Assembly: GCF_032852305.1 (NCBI RefSeq)
Contig: NZ_CP136594.1
Location: 781,501-845,500 of the forward strand
Reading direction: 5' to 3'
DNA length: 64,000 nt
Source of the DNA: Parasphingorhabdus sp. SCSIO 66989
Lineage (GTDB): Bacteria; Pseudomonadota; Alphaproteobacteria; Sphingomonadales; Sphingomonadaceae
Shown one piece after another: positions 43,264-52,189 of this stretch. The position numbers and the translations under genes are program-made. Position 1 is the stretch's first letter, and the number at the start of each line of letters is the position of its first letter. A model generated the notes under the pieces. It made no database searches, was not told the origin of the DNA, and saw only the letters and a program-made list of their open reading frames with translations.

Positions 43264-43710
43264 GTGGCAAAGGGTGAGCGCGGCTTTACCCTGATCGAAT
43301 TGCTGGTGGTGGTTGCCATTATCGGCCTCGGGGTAACGGCTGTAATCTTCGCGCTGCCGGGTAATGATCGCACGCTCTATGCCGATGCCGACCGCTTTGC
43401 GGCGCGGGTTGCGGCGGCGCGTGATCTGGCCGTTGTCGGTGGTCAGCCGGTGGCGCTGTGGGTCAGCCCTTCGGGCTATGGCTTTGAGCAACGGATCGAG
43501 GGCCAATGGCAACCGATGAGCGCGCGCGGCATTGACCGCGCCGACTGGCGCGATGGCACTATGGCCATGCTGGGTGATGACGGGATGCAACGGCTTGCCT
43601 TTGATAATAACGGCCTGCCCAATGAAGGGATTGTGGTCGAGCTGCGCAATGGTGAAACCGCAGCGGCGATCAGCGTCAATGATCTGGGGGAGGTCAGTGT
43701 TGACCGATGA
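43264..43710 (+). CDS. gspH: Minor pseudopilin GspH
   Basis: 148 residues from the GTG at 43264. It has the prepilin cleavage site KGERG|FTLIELLVVVAIIGLG with conserved Glu5, a long N-terminal helix, and a GspH-type beta domain (FAARVAAARDLAVVGGQPVALWV, FDNNGLPNEGIVVELRNG). An in-frame ATG at 43114 extends the frame through a palindromic repeat. Its end overlaps the start of gspL by about 14 bases. In most systems gspI, gspJ and gspK follow here; they are missing without trace. Confidence 0.88.
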   Translation: MAKGERGFTLIELLVVVAIIGLGVTAVIFALPGNDRTLYADADRFAARVAAARDLAVVGGQPVALWVSPSGYGFEQRIEGQWQPMSARGIDRADWRDGTMAMLGDDGMQRLAFDNNGLPNEGIVVELRNGETAAAISVNDLGEVSVDR

Positions 43711-44878
43711 CATCGCGACCCTGATTCTGCTGCCCTTGCCGCCATCCGCAGAGGACAGCGCACGCCGCTTCGCATGGTGGAAATGTGTTGCAGGCAAATG
43801 CGTGCAACAGGGTGAGGGCGATGATGTGCGCGATGCTGCAGGCCTGTCGCCCGAGCATGATGCTCCGACCATCATATTGCTTTTGCCTGCCGATATCTGC
43901 GTCGTTCGCAGCCACCAGATGGCCGATATGACTGCGCCACAGGCTCTGGTCGCGGCGCGCATGGCGGCGCTGGACAACAGCATCACCGACAATAGTGATC
44001 TGCATGTTGGAGCGGCTCTCACCGAGCATGTTGCAGCCGATGATGCCGATGAAAGTGCATTGGACCAGCGCGCGCATCATGTCGCAACCGCCATTGTCGC
44101 TCGCGCAGAGTTGCAGGCCTTGCTGGATGATTGTCGGGCCATGGATTGCGATCCTGACCATATCGTTCCTGCCGCTTTGATCATGCCGCTACAGGGTGAA
44201 GCAGCTTTGCGTTTCGGCCTTGGTCCATATGCCTTTTTGCGTACCCCCGATCTGGCTACAGAGGATGATCCGGCGCTGCGCGATATGCTGATCGGCGAAA
44301 CCGATTGCATCGACATCTCCGATGACGAAGTGGTTGCCGCGCTTGGCGGTCTTTCGGCGCGATCGCTACCCGATCTGCGTCAGGGTGATTTCGCCAAGAA
44401 AAAAGAAAGCGCGGCGATGGAACCGCGCCAGAAGCAGTTGCTTTTCGGCCTGGTTGCAGCGCTGATCATAGTCACTCTACTGATCCCGACTCTGCGCATG
44501 TGGCGCTATCAGTCCGCTACCGAGACTATGACCAGCGAAACCATAGCCAAGGCTAAACCGCTGCTTCCTACAGTTACCGACCTCAACAGCGCCGAGCAGC
44601 AGGTCGATGCCGCCTTGCTGGCGCGGGGTGCGGGCGCGCGGATATTTACCGCGCCGACGGCGGCGCTGTTTTCGCTGATGCAGAAGGTGGACAATATCAC
44701 GATACGCGATCTTGGTTATCGCGCTGACGGGACGCTGACCGCTGTCGTTGCAGCGCCTGACAATGCGACGATGAACCAGCTTCTCCTGCCGCTGCAGGAG
44801 CAAGGCTATGTTATCACCGCAACCCAGCGCGCCGAGGCGGGCGGGGCCTCGGTCATTGATCTGACGGTGCGCGGATAA
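43697..44878 (+). CDS. gspL: Type II secretion protein GspL
   Basis: Inner-membrane platform component that recruits GspE. It has 393 residues from the GTG at 43697 (a TTG at 43700 is equally possible; GGGGGAGG lies just upstream). It has a cytoplasmic actin-like domain (about 1-240), one transmembrane segment (about 255-275, LLFGLVAALIIVTLLIPTL) and a periplasmic ferredoxin-like domain (LGYRADGTLTAVVAAPDNATM). It overlaps gspH at its start and gspM at its end (TAATG). Confidence 0.88.
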   Translation: MLTDDIATLILLPLPPSAEDSARRFAWWKCVAGKCVQQGEGDDVRDAAGLSPEHDAPTIILLLPADICVVRSHQMADMTAPQALVAARMAALDNSITDNSDLHVGAALTEHVAADDADESALDQRAHHVATAIVARAELQALLDDCRAMDCDPDHIVPAALIMPLQGEAALRFGLGPYAFLRTPDLATEDDPALRDMLIGETDCIDISDDEVVAALGGLSARSLPDLRQGDFAKKKESAAMEPRQKQLLFGLVAALIIVTLLIPTLRMWRYQSATETMTSETIAKAKPLLPTVTDLNSAEQQVDAALLARGAGARIFTAPTAALFSLMQKVDNITIRDLGYRADGTLTAVVAAPDNATMNQLLLPLQEQGYVITATQRAEAGGASVIDLTVRG

Positions 44879-45357
44879 TGGCGGGGTTGCGTGACTGGTG
44901 GGCCGGGCTGTCGCAGCGCGAGCAGATTCTGATCGGGGTATTGGCCTTTTTGCTCGCGGCGGTGGCGCTTTTCTATGGCGTGGTGCGCCCCTTATGGGTC
45001 GGCAGTTGGGATGCGGAAACGCAATATCGCCAGACGGCGCTGCGAGCCACCGGGGTGCAGGCGCGGCTCGATATGCTGGCCAAGGCACCGCCGGCCAAAG
45101 CGCCGCCGACATCCGGGCCGCTCTCCACCTTGATCGGTGCCGATGCTGCAGAGCGCGGCTTCGCGCTGGAAAGCAATGTCGCCGCTGGCAATGATATGAC
45201 CACCATTGCGCTCACCGGCGCTAACCCCACCGCGTTTATGCAATGGCTGCTAGCGCTGGAGGAGCAGGGCGTGGTGGTGCAACAGCTTTCCATGCAACCG
45301 GTGGCGCAGGGCAATGTCGCCGTGCGCGCTGATCTGATGCGGGTGCAGCCGCAATAG
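44878..45357 (+). CDS. gspM: Type II secretion protein GspM
   Basis: 159 residues. It has a short cytoplasmic tail (LRDWWAGLSQREQ, the typical GspM lead), one transmembrane segment (about 18-38, LIGVLAFLLAAVALFYGVV), a periplasmic coiled stretch and a small ferredoxin-like domain (FMQWLLALEEQGVVVQQLSM). It pairs with GspL in the inner platform. It overlaps gspL by one base. Confidence 0.9.
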   Translation: MAGLRDWWAGLSQREQILIGVLAFLLAAVALFYGVVRPLWVGSWDAETQYRQTALRATGVQARLDMLAKAPPAKAPPTSGPLSTLIGADAAERGFALESNVAAGNDMTTIALTGANPTAFMQWLLALEEQGVVVQQLSMQPVAQGNVAVRADLMRVQPQ

Positions 45358-45382
45358 CGGTGCTGGCTTGGATGCCCCTTCT

Positions 45383-46096
45383 ATGATCCGCTCGCTTGTC
45401 CTCTTTGCGGTGTTGGCTGGACTTGTGTTGCTGGTCGTCTTTCTACCAATGCGACTGGCGCTTGACTGGAGCGGCCTGGGCGAACGTGGTCTGGCGGCAC
45501 GACGGGTTGAGGGCAGCGTCTGGTCCGGCACGCTTTATGATGCACGTTTTGGTGCGGTGCCGCTCGGTACATTAGAGGCCGGACTGCAACCCGCGTCGCT
45601 ATTGGGCACGCCGATGGTAGCGGTGCGCCGCGCCGAGGCCAGCGCGACCGGACAGGATTTCTCCGCCAGTCTCGGCGGAGGCACCGGCAAGCTGGTGGTC
45701 GAAGCGGCCAATGGCGATGTGCCACTTGATCAGATTGCCGGCGACCTGCCGATCGCGGCGGCGCGGCTCAACAATGTCGCACTGCAATTGGACGATGGCC
45801 GCTGCCAATCTGCCTCGGGCGAGGTCCAGCTTATCCTGAGCAGCTGGCTTGGTCGTTTCGCAGCCCAAAATGGCCTGCGTGGCAAGCTGCAATGCGATGG
45901 TGATGCGGTTGCTCTGACCACAGCAGGCCAGTCGGGCCTGGAAAAGCTGAGCTTTCGTGTCGAACCGGATGGCCGCTACCGTGCTGAACTGACGATCCAA
46001 GGGTTGAGTAGGGAACTCGGCCTTGGCCTGCGTGCAATGGGCTTCAAGGCATCCGGCAACAGGCTGGTGCTGAGTACTGAAGGTGTTTTGCGGTGA
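45383..46096 (+). CDS. gspN: Type II secretion protein GspN
   Basis: 237 residues. It has an N-terminal membrane anchor (LVLFAVLAGLVLLVVFLPMRL) then a periplasmic beta-rich domain with WSGLGERGLAARRVEGSVWSGTL and RYRAELTIQGLS, the GspN pattern. Its role in the system is accessory and not well defined. The ATG at 45383 is used; a TTG at 45368 is in frame but no ribosome site favours it. It is the last gene of the operon. Repeat family C follows 9 bases after the stop. Confidence 0.87.
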   Translation: MIRSLVLFAVLAGLVLLVVFLPMRLALDWSGLGERGLAARRVEGSVWSGTLYDARFGAVPLGTLEAGLQPASLLGTPMVAVRRAEASATGQDFSASLGGGTGKLVVEAANGDVPLDQIAGDLPIAAARLNNVALQLDDGRCQSASGEVQLILSSWLGRFAAQNGLRGKLQCDGDAVALTTAGQSGLEKLSFRVEPDGRYRAELTIQGLSRELGLGLRAMGFKASGNRLVLSTEGVLR

Positions 46097-46105
46097 TGGA
46101 AATTA

Positions 46106-46242
46106 CTCCCCTCCTCCTTTAGGGGAGGGGCAGTGAGACTTAGTGAGCGTAGCGAACTTAGTCGCAGCGGGGTGGGGGATATCCACTTGCGCTGTGACTT
46201 TTGAACGCCCCCACCCCAACCCCTCCCCTGAAGGGGAGGGGC
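46106..46242. repeat. Palindromic repeat family C, copy 1
   Basis: A 137-bp element: a CTCCCCTCCTCC... hairpin at one end, a central region with CAGTGAGACTTAGTGAGCGT and CAGCGGGGTGG, and a second CCCTCCCC/GGGGAGGG hairpin at the other end. The copy at 54629-54764 is the same element in reverse orientation, with the middle more diverged. It fills the gap between gspN and the thiolase gene. Confidence 0.85.
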
Positions 46243-46264
46243 TAAAAAGAAAAGAGGATGAAAC

Positions 46265-47806
46265 ATGCCCCAGAACAGCACCCCCATCATTATCGGCGTT
46301 GGCCAGACCATGCATCGTTGGGATGGCAGCGATGTCAGCGCCGCGCCATCGCCACAGGGGTTGATGGCAGAAGCGGCGCAGCTGGCGCTGGCTGATACAG
46401 GTGCAGCGGATGCGGTGCGTGAGGCTGTCGATGTGCTCACGGCGGTGCGGATATTTCCTGACTCCATGCCGGGTGACAATCACCCCTTCGGCAAATGCGC
46501 CTCTTTGCCGCATGCCGTCGCTGCGCGATGCGGTGTTACGCTCAAGCACGCCATCTATAGCGAGGCGGGCGGTAATGTGCCGCAGGCGCTGGTCAATGAA
46601 TTTGCCGACAAGCTGTTTCAGGGTGAAGCGAAGGCCGTCATCCTCACCGGCGCCGAAGCCATTGCTGCGACCAAGACGGCATTGCGCAATGGTATCACGC
46701 TGGACTGGTCCGATGACCATGATGGCGAGACCGAAGATCGCGGCTGGGGTGCCATGCTGCTCGACGGTTTTGAGATTGCCAATGGGCTGGGCTTTCCGCC
46801 GATCACCTATCCGCATTTCGAACATGCTTTGCGGCATCGCCATGGCCGCACTCGGGCGGAGCATATGCAGGCGATGTCGGAGCTTTGGGCCGGTTTCGCC
46901 AACGTCGCCGAAACGCATCCGCAAAGCCAGTTCGGGCGCGCGTTTGATGCCGAATTTCTGGCGACACAATCGGCAGAGAATTATCCGATCGCCGATCCCT
47001 ATCTCAAATGGCATGTAGCGCAGGATGCGGTCAATCAGAGTGCGGCAGTGGTGATGACCACGGTCGGCGAGGCAAATCGGCTCGGCATTGATCCGGCGAA
47101 GTGGGTGTATCTTCATGGGCATGCCCAGGCGACCGATTATCTTGTCACCGAGCGACCCGATCTGTCGCGCTCGGAAGCAATGGCGGCGGCGCTCGATGTC
47201 GCGCTGGATCGTGCCGAACTGGAACCGGATGCTGTCGCCCATTATGATCTTTACAGTTGTTTCCCCTGTGCGGTGAGCATCGCCGCCGAGGCTCTGGGCC
47301 TCGATACGCAGCAACGCCAGCCCACTATTACCGGCGGCCTGCCTTTCTTTGGTGGGGCGGGGAATAACTATTCGATGCACGCCATTGTCACCATGGTGGA
47401 GAAACTGCGCGATCATCGCGACAGCTATGGTCTGGTGCTCGCCAATGGTGGTTTTCTGAGCAAAGAAGCGGTGGGCGTTTATTCGGCACAGCCGGTTGAG
47501 CAATGGACGGTCTATGAAGACAATCCTGCTCAGGAGCGGGTTAATGCCCAGCCCAAAACGGCGCGTGTCAGCGAAAGTGGAACCGCCACCATTGAAAGCT
47601 ACACCATCAGCTACAAAAAGGGGCAGCCCGTGCGCGCTGTTGTGATCGCGCGCATGGCTGAGGCGCGAGTGCTGGCCTCGACACCGCGCGATGATCGCGC
47701 GGATGGCGTATTTGCAGCTCTGGCGGACCAGCAGCATGAACCTTTGGGGCGCACTGCGACCATAGAGAGCGATGGCCAGACCAACTATGTGGTTCAAGTG
47801 GATTAA
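46265..47806 (+). CDS. Thiolase-superfamily protein (SCP-x/acetyl-CoA acetyltransferase-like)
   Basis: 513 residues of the SCP2-type thiolase-like family. The two-halved thiolase fold is visible: IIIGVGQTMHRWDG, AGGNVPQALVNEFADKLFQG and ILTGAEAIAATK in the first half; YDLYSCFPCAVSIAAEALGL, GGLPFFGGAGNNYSMHAI and VLANGGFLSKEAVGVYS in the second. At the place where true thiolases carry the nucleophilic Cys the sequence is SEAGGN, as seen in this subfamily, so thiolytic activity is uncertain. It is often listed as acetyl-CoA acetyltransferase. The ribosome site AAAGAGGA precedes the ATG. Confidence 0.82.
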   Translation: MPQNSTPIIIGVGQTMHRWDGSDVSAAPSPQGLMAEAAQLALADTGAADAVREAVDVLTAVRIFPDSMPGDNHPFGKCASLPHAVAARCGVTLKHAIYSEAGGNVPQALVNEFADKLFQGEAKAVILTGAEAIAATKTALRNGITLDWSDDHDGETEDRGWGAMLLDGFEIANGLGFPPITYPHFEHALRHRHGRTRAEHMQAMSELWAGFANVAETHPQSQFGRAFDAEFLATQSAENYPIADPYLKWHVAQDAVNQSAAVVMTTVGEANRLGIDPAKWVYLHGHAQATDYLVTERPDLSRSEAMAAALDVALDRAELEPDAVAHYDLYSCFPCAVSIAAEALGLDTQQRQPTITGGLPFFGGAGNNYSMHAIVTMVEKLRDHRDSYGLVLANGGFLSKEAVGVYSAQPVEQWTVYEDNPAQERVNAQPKTARVSESGTATIESYTISYKKGQPVRAVVIARMAEARVLASTPRDDRADGVFAALADQQHEPLGRTATIESDGQTNYVVQVD

Positions 47807-47894
47807 GGCAAACGCGCCGGGAGTCATTGTCCCGTCGCAATCGCTGCCTAAAGCCTGTCGCGGCAGATGAATCGCATCTTGGGAGAGAATGCAT

Positions 47895-49544
47895 ATGAAC
47901 GGGATAATCGATCGGCGCTTTATTCTGAAAGCGGGTACAATGGGCCTGGGCGCGCTGGCGCTCCCAGGCATTGGCTCCGGCATTGCACGTGCGTTCGAGA
48001 ATATGACCGGCTTTACCCATGGCGTTGCCAGCGGTGAGCCGAGTGCCTCGTCTGTGCTTCTGTGGACGCGCTATGTTGGCACCAGTGATTCCAAGCTCGA
48101 TATCGAACTGTCCACAAGCCCGGACTTCACTGAAGCGCGGCAGGCTGGCACAGCCATGGCAAGCGCCGAGCGTGACTTTACCGCAAAGTCGGTAGTCAGT
48201 GGTCTGGAGCCCAATAGCTGGTATTTTTATCGTTTTGTCGCTCCCGATGGCAGTAAATCGGTCATAGGCCGCACTCGGACACTGCCGGTCGGCGATGTCT
48301 CCCGCTTCGCACTGGGTGTTTTCTCCTGCTCCAACCTGCCTTTCGGCCATTTCAATGCCTATGCCCATGCCGCAGCGCGCAACGATCTCGATCTGATGCT
48401 GCATCTTGGCGATTATATTTATGAATATGCTATCGGCACCTATCCTTCGGTGGAGCAGGCTCTACCCGGGCGCATATTGCAGCCCGATACCGAGATATTG
48501 ACGCTGGCTGATTACCGGCTACGCTATGCCGCCTATCGCACCGATCCTGACCTCCAGCGTCTGCATCAGGCTTATCCTATGCTGGCGATGTGGGATGATC
48601 ACGAGATCACCAATGATAGCTGGAAAAATGGTGCGCAGAACCATCAGCCGGACGAGGGCGATTATCAGACGCGCCGCCGCATTGCCGAGCGTGTCTATCG
48701 TGAATGGATGCCAGTGCGTGACTTGAATGATGGCGGCGATCTTTGGTCGTCTTATGACATTGGCCAGCTTGCCACCATCATTATGACCGAGAGCCGACTG
48801 GCCGGGCGCGATCAGCAGGTGGAGCTGGCCAGCGCCTTTAAGGGCGAGGGCGATATTGCGGCCAGACTCAAAACCTTCCGCGACGATGTATGGATGGACC
48901 CGAACCGCTCTGTGTTGGGCGAGAAGCAAAGTAAGTGGCTAGGCAAGGAATTTGCCAGATCTAAAGGCGGTGACACTGTTTGGCAGGTCTGGGGCCAGCA
49001 ATGCGTTATGGGTTCGCTCAAATCGCCGCCCGAGACGGCTAACTGGATACCCGATAATGCCCCGGATTATGTCCGCACCCGTGCCTTGGGTGGCGTGATG
49101 GCAGCACAGGCGGGGTTACCGTTCAATATGGACAGTTGGGATGGCTATCCGGTGGCCCGCGCGGCGCATCTCAGCGCCGCTATGGAAGCAGATTCAGACC
49201 TTATCGTGCTGTCGGGTGACAGCCATAATGGCTGGGCTTTTGATCTTGATGTTGAGGGCCGTCCAGCGGGTGTCGAATTTGCGACGCATAGTGTGTCGTC
49301 ACCCGGTTTTGAGGCTTATACCAAGGGCGTTGCACCCAATGACGTCAGCAACGCCTTGGTGCGTGCCAATGACCAGTTGAAATGGGCCGATACCAACCAT
49401 CGTGGTTATATGACAGTGACGCTGAGCCCCGAAAGTGCCGAGGCGGAATGGCTTGGGCTTGATACCATAAGAGAGCGCTCGACCAAGATGACCATGACGC
49501 AGAAGCACCGCGTCATGGCCGGAGCGAAAACAATCAGCGCCTAA
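47895..49544 (+). CDS. Alkaline phosphatase D-family protein (PhoD-like)
   Basis: Tat-exported phosphodiesterase or phosphatase, 549 residues. The Tat signal DRRFILKAGTMGLGALALPG leads. The PhoD N-terminal domain FTHGVASGEPSASSVLLWTR is followed by the metallophosphatase core (LHLGDYIYEY, MWDDHEITND, VLSGDSHNGWAFDL) with the metal-binding Asp, His and Asn. GGGAGAG is 7 bases before the ATG at 47895, so this start is preferred to the ATG at 47889. It is a single gene after the thiolase. Confidence 0.92.
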   Translation: MNGIIDRRFILKAGTMGLGALALPGIGSGIARAFENMTGFTHGVASGEPSASSVLLWTRYVGTSDSKLDIELSTSPDFTEARQAGTAMASAERDFTAKSVVSGLEPNSWYFYRFVAPDGSKSVIGRTRTLPVGDVSRFALGVFSCSNLPFGHFNAYAHAAARNDLDLMLHLGDYIYEYAIGTYPSVEQALPGRILQPDTEILTLADYRLRYAAYRTDPDLQRLHQAYPMLAMWDDHEITNDSWKNGAQNHQPDEGDYQTRRRIAERVYREWMPVRDLNDGGDLWSSYDIGQLATIIMTESRLAGRDQQVELASAFKGEGDIAARLKTFRDDVWMDPNRSVLGEKQSKWLGKEFARSKGGDTVWQVWGQQCVMGSLKSPPETANWIPDNAPDYVRTRALGGVMAAQAGLPFNMDSWDGYPVARAAHLSAAMEADSDLIVLSGDSHNGWAFDLDVEGRPAGVEFATHSVSSPGFEAYTKGVAPNDVSNALVRANDQLKWADTNHRGYMTVTLSPESAEAEWLGLDTIRERSTKMTMTQKHRVMAGAKTISA

Positions 49545-49561
49545 TGTTTGGAACCCGGCAC

Positions 49562-49879
49562 CTAGGCGGTGCCGGGCAGCGCTGCCTCCGGGTCAAGCCC
49601 TTGCACAAGAATGCTGTTGGCGGTGCTTGCCGCCACGCGATGTTTGGCAATCTCTTGATATTCGGGTGATGTCATCCAAGCCATGGCTTGCCCCTTGGAG
49701 GGGAATTCGATCAGTACCGACCGGGTGGCGGTAAACTCTCCATCGAGCACCATGGGTTCCTCATCGACGCTGAGCATGGTGCCATCAAATTTCTCGAACA
49801 CCTCCATGAAACCGTCCTGATAACGATTATAACGATCACGGTCATGGATAGTGAGATGAGCGATGACATACACACTCAT
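49562..49879 (-). CDS. DUF1330-family protein
   Basis: 105 residues of the ferredoxin-like dimeric alpha/beta barrel superfamily. YVIAHLTIHDRDRYNRY, the ATRSVLIEFPSKGQAMAWM strand-helix and the SPEYQEIAKHRVAAS element are the family pattern. The function is unknown. It ends 17 bases from the phosphatase stop (convergent) and starts 2 bases after the stop of the oxidoreductase gene, so it is probably the second gene of a two-gene unit. Confidence 0.88.
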   Translation of the reverse strand: MSVYVIAHLTIHDRDRYNRYQDGFMEVFEKFDGTMLSVDEEPMVLDGEFTATRSVLIEFPSKGQAMAWMTSPEYQEIAKHRVAASTANSILVQGLDPEAALPGTA

Positions 49880-49881
49880 GC

Positions 49882-51021
49882 CTAGATGTCCTTGTGCGGC
49901 AACAGGAGATACTTCGTGCCCGTTGCCTTGGCGAAATAGCGCTGGGCCACATCCGCTTGCAGCGCCTCGACCATAGAAATCTCGTCGGTATAGCTGCTGG
50001 CAAAAGTGGTGGTCAGCTCATCGGCTACCCGGCCACGCAGACGAGCGGCGACTTCCATCCCGGCTTTGGCCAGGAAATTGGGCAGCAGGAACGCACCAAT
50101 GCCCCAGGCAAAGCCATAGTTGCGGCTTAGAGTCGTCGGGCTAACGTCCAGACCGCCATAGATATAGACCTGTTTGTGCGTGGTGGAGCCGTAAATGCTG
50201 TACTCGCTCGGTGTGCGCGCTGCAGCCATTTCCATTGCGGTCAAGATATCGGAAGCCAATGTGCCGCCGCCCGTGGCATCAAAGGCGAGCGTTGCCGCGG
50301 TTTCGTGTACCGCATCGGTGAGCTGCGCCATAAAGTCGTCATCCGAGGAATTGACGACATATTTCGCGCCCATGCCTTTGAGCAGATCAACCTGTTCCTG
50401 TTTGCGGACGATATTGACCAGATCAACACCATCCGCCTGACAAATGCGATTGAGCATCTGGCCAAGATTGGAGGCGGCGGCGGTATGGACGAGCGCCTTA
50501 TGGCCCTCCATTTTCATAACCTCGACCATCGATAGCGCGGTCAGTGGATTGACGAAGCTGGAGGCACCATCCTTGGCACTGTGCTCGTCTTTCAACGGCA
50601 GCGCCATCATCGACGGGACACAGCGATATTGGCCATACATGCCGCCGCCCATAATCGCGACGGTCTTGCCGATCAGGCTTTGCGAATAGTCATCATCGCC
50701 TGCAGCGACAACCGTACCCGCGCCCTCATTGCCGATGGCGAGACGCTGGTCGAGCCTTGCTTTCATAACCGCCATGCCTTGAGGCGGAACCGGCATGGAA
50801 AGCACACTCGACGTGCCTTCGCCTTCGGTCGTTGCTCCGCTGATATTGGCCCAGCCGAACATCACACCCAGGTCTGACGGATTGATCGGCGTCGCTTCGA
50901 CCCGCACCACAATCTCGCCGGTTTTGGGCGCTGGCATGGCTTCCTCGGACATATCCATGGTCAGCGTGCCATTGGCGTGCAAGGTGGAGTGCATTTTCAG
51001 ATAGGTGGAAGGGAGTGTCAT
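49882..51021 (-). CDS. MDR-superfamily zinc-independent alcohol dehydrogenase/quinone oxidoreductase
   Basis: 379 residues. It has a GroES-like domain (about 1-150: GEIVVRVEATPINPSDLG, RLAIGNEGAGTVVAAGDD) and a Rossmann domain (TAAASNLGQMLNRICQADG, LAFDATGGGTLASDIL). Catalytic zinc ligands of true alcohol dehydrogenases are not apparent, which suggests a quinone- or enoyl-reductase type. The start at 51021 has GAGAGGAC upstream; the longer frame to 51282 runs into the dioxygenase gene on the other strand and was rejected. It forms a unit with the DUF1330 gene. Confidence 0.87.
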   Translation of the reverse strand: MTLPSTYLKMHSTLHANGTLTMDMSEEAMPAPKTGEIVVRVEATPINPSDLGVMFGWANISGATTEGEGTSSVLSMPVPPQGMAVMKARLDQRLAIGNEGAGTVVAAGDDDYSQSLIGKTVAIMGGGMYGQYRCVPSMMALPLKDEHSAKDGASSFVNPLTALSMVEVMKMEGHKALVHTAAASNLGQMLNRICQADGVDLVNIVRKQEQVDLLKGMGAKYVVNSSDDDFMAQLTDAVHETAATLAFDATGGGTLASDILTAMEMAAARTPSEYSIYGSTTHKQVYIYGGLDVSPTTLSRNYGFAWGIGAFLLPNFLAKAGMEVAARLRGRVADELTTTFASSYTDEISMVEALQADVAQRYFAKATGTKYLLLPHKDI

Positions 51022-51196
51022 CGGCGTCCTCTCTTTGTCGATTATGTCTTGTTGATGGCCGCTACGCTGGCTGTTTTGGTTGCAATTGGCAACGGGAATC
51101 TTGCGATTGTCGCTCGGTAAAATTGCACCTCTCTGTTGCGGATCACTGGCGCAGCGCGGGGTTTCGTGGCAAACTGAAAGAAAAACGGAGGAGAGA

Positions 51197-52021
51197 ATGC
51201 ATATTGAACCCGCTTCCGGGGCCGTAGGTGCGGTGGTCCAGGATATTGATGTCCGCACCATCGACGATAATGATTTCGCCAAGCTGCATCAGGCTTTTGC
51301 CGATCATGGCGCGCTGTTTATTCGCGACCAGCATCTTGAACCAGAGGACCATATCGCCTTTGCCGAGCGCTGGGGCGCTATCAATATCAACCGCTTTTTT
51401 GCCGCAGTGCCCGAGCATCCGCAAATCGCCCAAGTGCTGAAAGAGCCCGATCAGACGGTGAATATCGGCGGCGGCTGGCATACTGATCATAGCTATGATG
51501 AAGTCCCAGCCATGGGATCGATCCTTTATGCGCTGGAAACCCCGCCCAGCGGCGGCGACACATTGTTCGCCGGTATGGCGGCTGCTTATGATGCGCTTGA
51601 TGATGAGATGAAGGAAAAGCTGGACGGGCTCGAGGCATTTCACAGCAACGCACATATCTTTGGCGAGGACTCAGAGTACGCCAAGGAGATTGGCGACCGT
51701 TTCGGCAACGCGAAAAGGGCGGTGCAGGAGGCTGTGCATCCCGTTGTGCTGCCGCACCCGGTGACGGGGCGCAAAGGGCTCTATGTCAATCCCGCCTTCA
51801 CCATCCGCATACTCGGCATGGATGAGCAGGAAAGCGCTGATCTGCTGATGCAGCTCTATGCGCATATCATGCAGGAGCAGTTCCACTTTCGTTTCCACTG
51901 GGAGCCGGGATCCTTGGCGATGTGGGACAATCGCTCGACCTGGCATTATGCGATGAATGACTATCATGGGCATCGGCGGCTGATGCATCGGATCACGGTA
52001 GAAGGCGTGCCGCTGCATTAA
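51197..52021 (+). CDS. TauD/TfdA-family Fe(II)/2-oxoglutarate dioxygenase
   Basis: 274 residues. The facial triad is visible: His and Asp in GGWHTDHSYDEVPA and the distal His in WHYAMNDYHGHRRLMHRITV, whose RRLMHR supplies the 2-oxoglutarate-binding Arg. GALFIRDQHLEPEDHIAFAERWG is the N-terminal family motif. The start at 51197 follows GGAGGAGAG. The substrate (taurine, alkylsulfate or another) cannot be told. It is divergent from the MDR gene with a 175-base gap. Repeat family B follows the stop. Confidence 0.92.
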   Translation: MHIEPASGAVGAVVQDIDVRTIDDNDFAKLHQAFADHGALFIRDQHLEPEDHIAFAERWGAININRFFAAVPEHPQIAQVLKEPDQTVNIGGGWHTDHSYDEVPAMGSILYALETPPSGGDTLFAGMAAAYDALDDEMKEKLDGLEAFHSNAHIFGEDSEYAKEIGDRFGNAKRAVQEAVHPVVLPHPVTGRKGLYVNPAFTIRILGMDEQESADLLMQLYAHIMQEQFHFRFHWEPGSLAMWDNRSTWHYAMNDYHGHRRLMHRITVEGVPLH

Positions 52022-52033
52022 ACCGTCTTTTCT

Positions 52034-52117
52034 CGTCATTGCGAGGAGCGAAGCGACGCGGCAATCCAGAGCCAAGTGCGTGCTGCTCTGGATTGCTTCG
52101 CTACGCTCGCAATGACG
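52034..52117. repeat. Palindromic repeat family B, copy 2
   Basis: An 84-bp element starting CGTCATTGCGAGGAGCGAAG and ending ...GCTCGCAATGACG, with inner CCAGAG/CTCTGG arms. It is the inverted counterpart of the copy at 43155-43240. It lies between the dioxygenase and the helicase gene, 13 bases after the dioxygenase stop. Confidence 0.88.
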
Positions 52118-52189
52118 AAGTTGGTATCGCGGTCAATTGTCATCTAAGAGCTAGAGTGGCTTGATTATCCGCTGACTGCACGCAACATT

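Noticed and set aside
46103-47983. A 626-codon open frame on the minus strand across the thiolase-like gene
   Set aside because: It is antisense to a clear family member; GC-rich third positions produce long open antisense frames here, and its translation resembles no protein family.
51022-51282. N-terminal extension of the MDR oxidoreductase frame
   Set aside because: It overlaps the start of the divergent dioxygenase gene and does not resemble the family; GAGAGGAC before the ATG at 51021 fits better.
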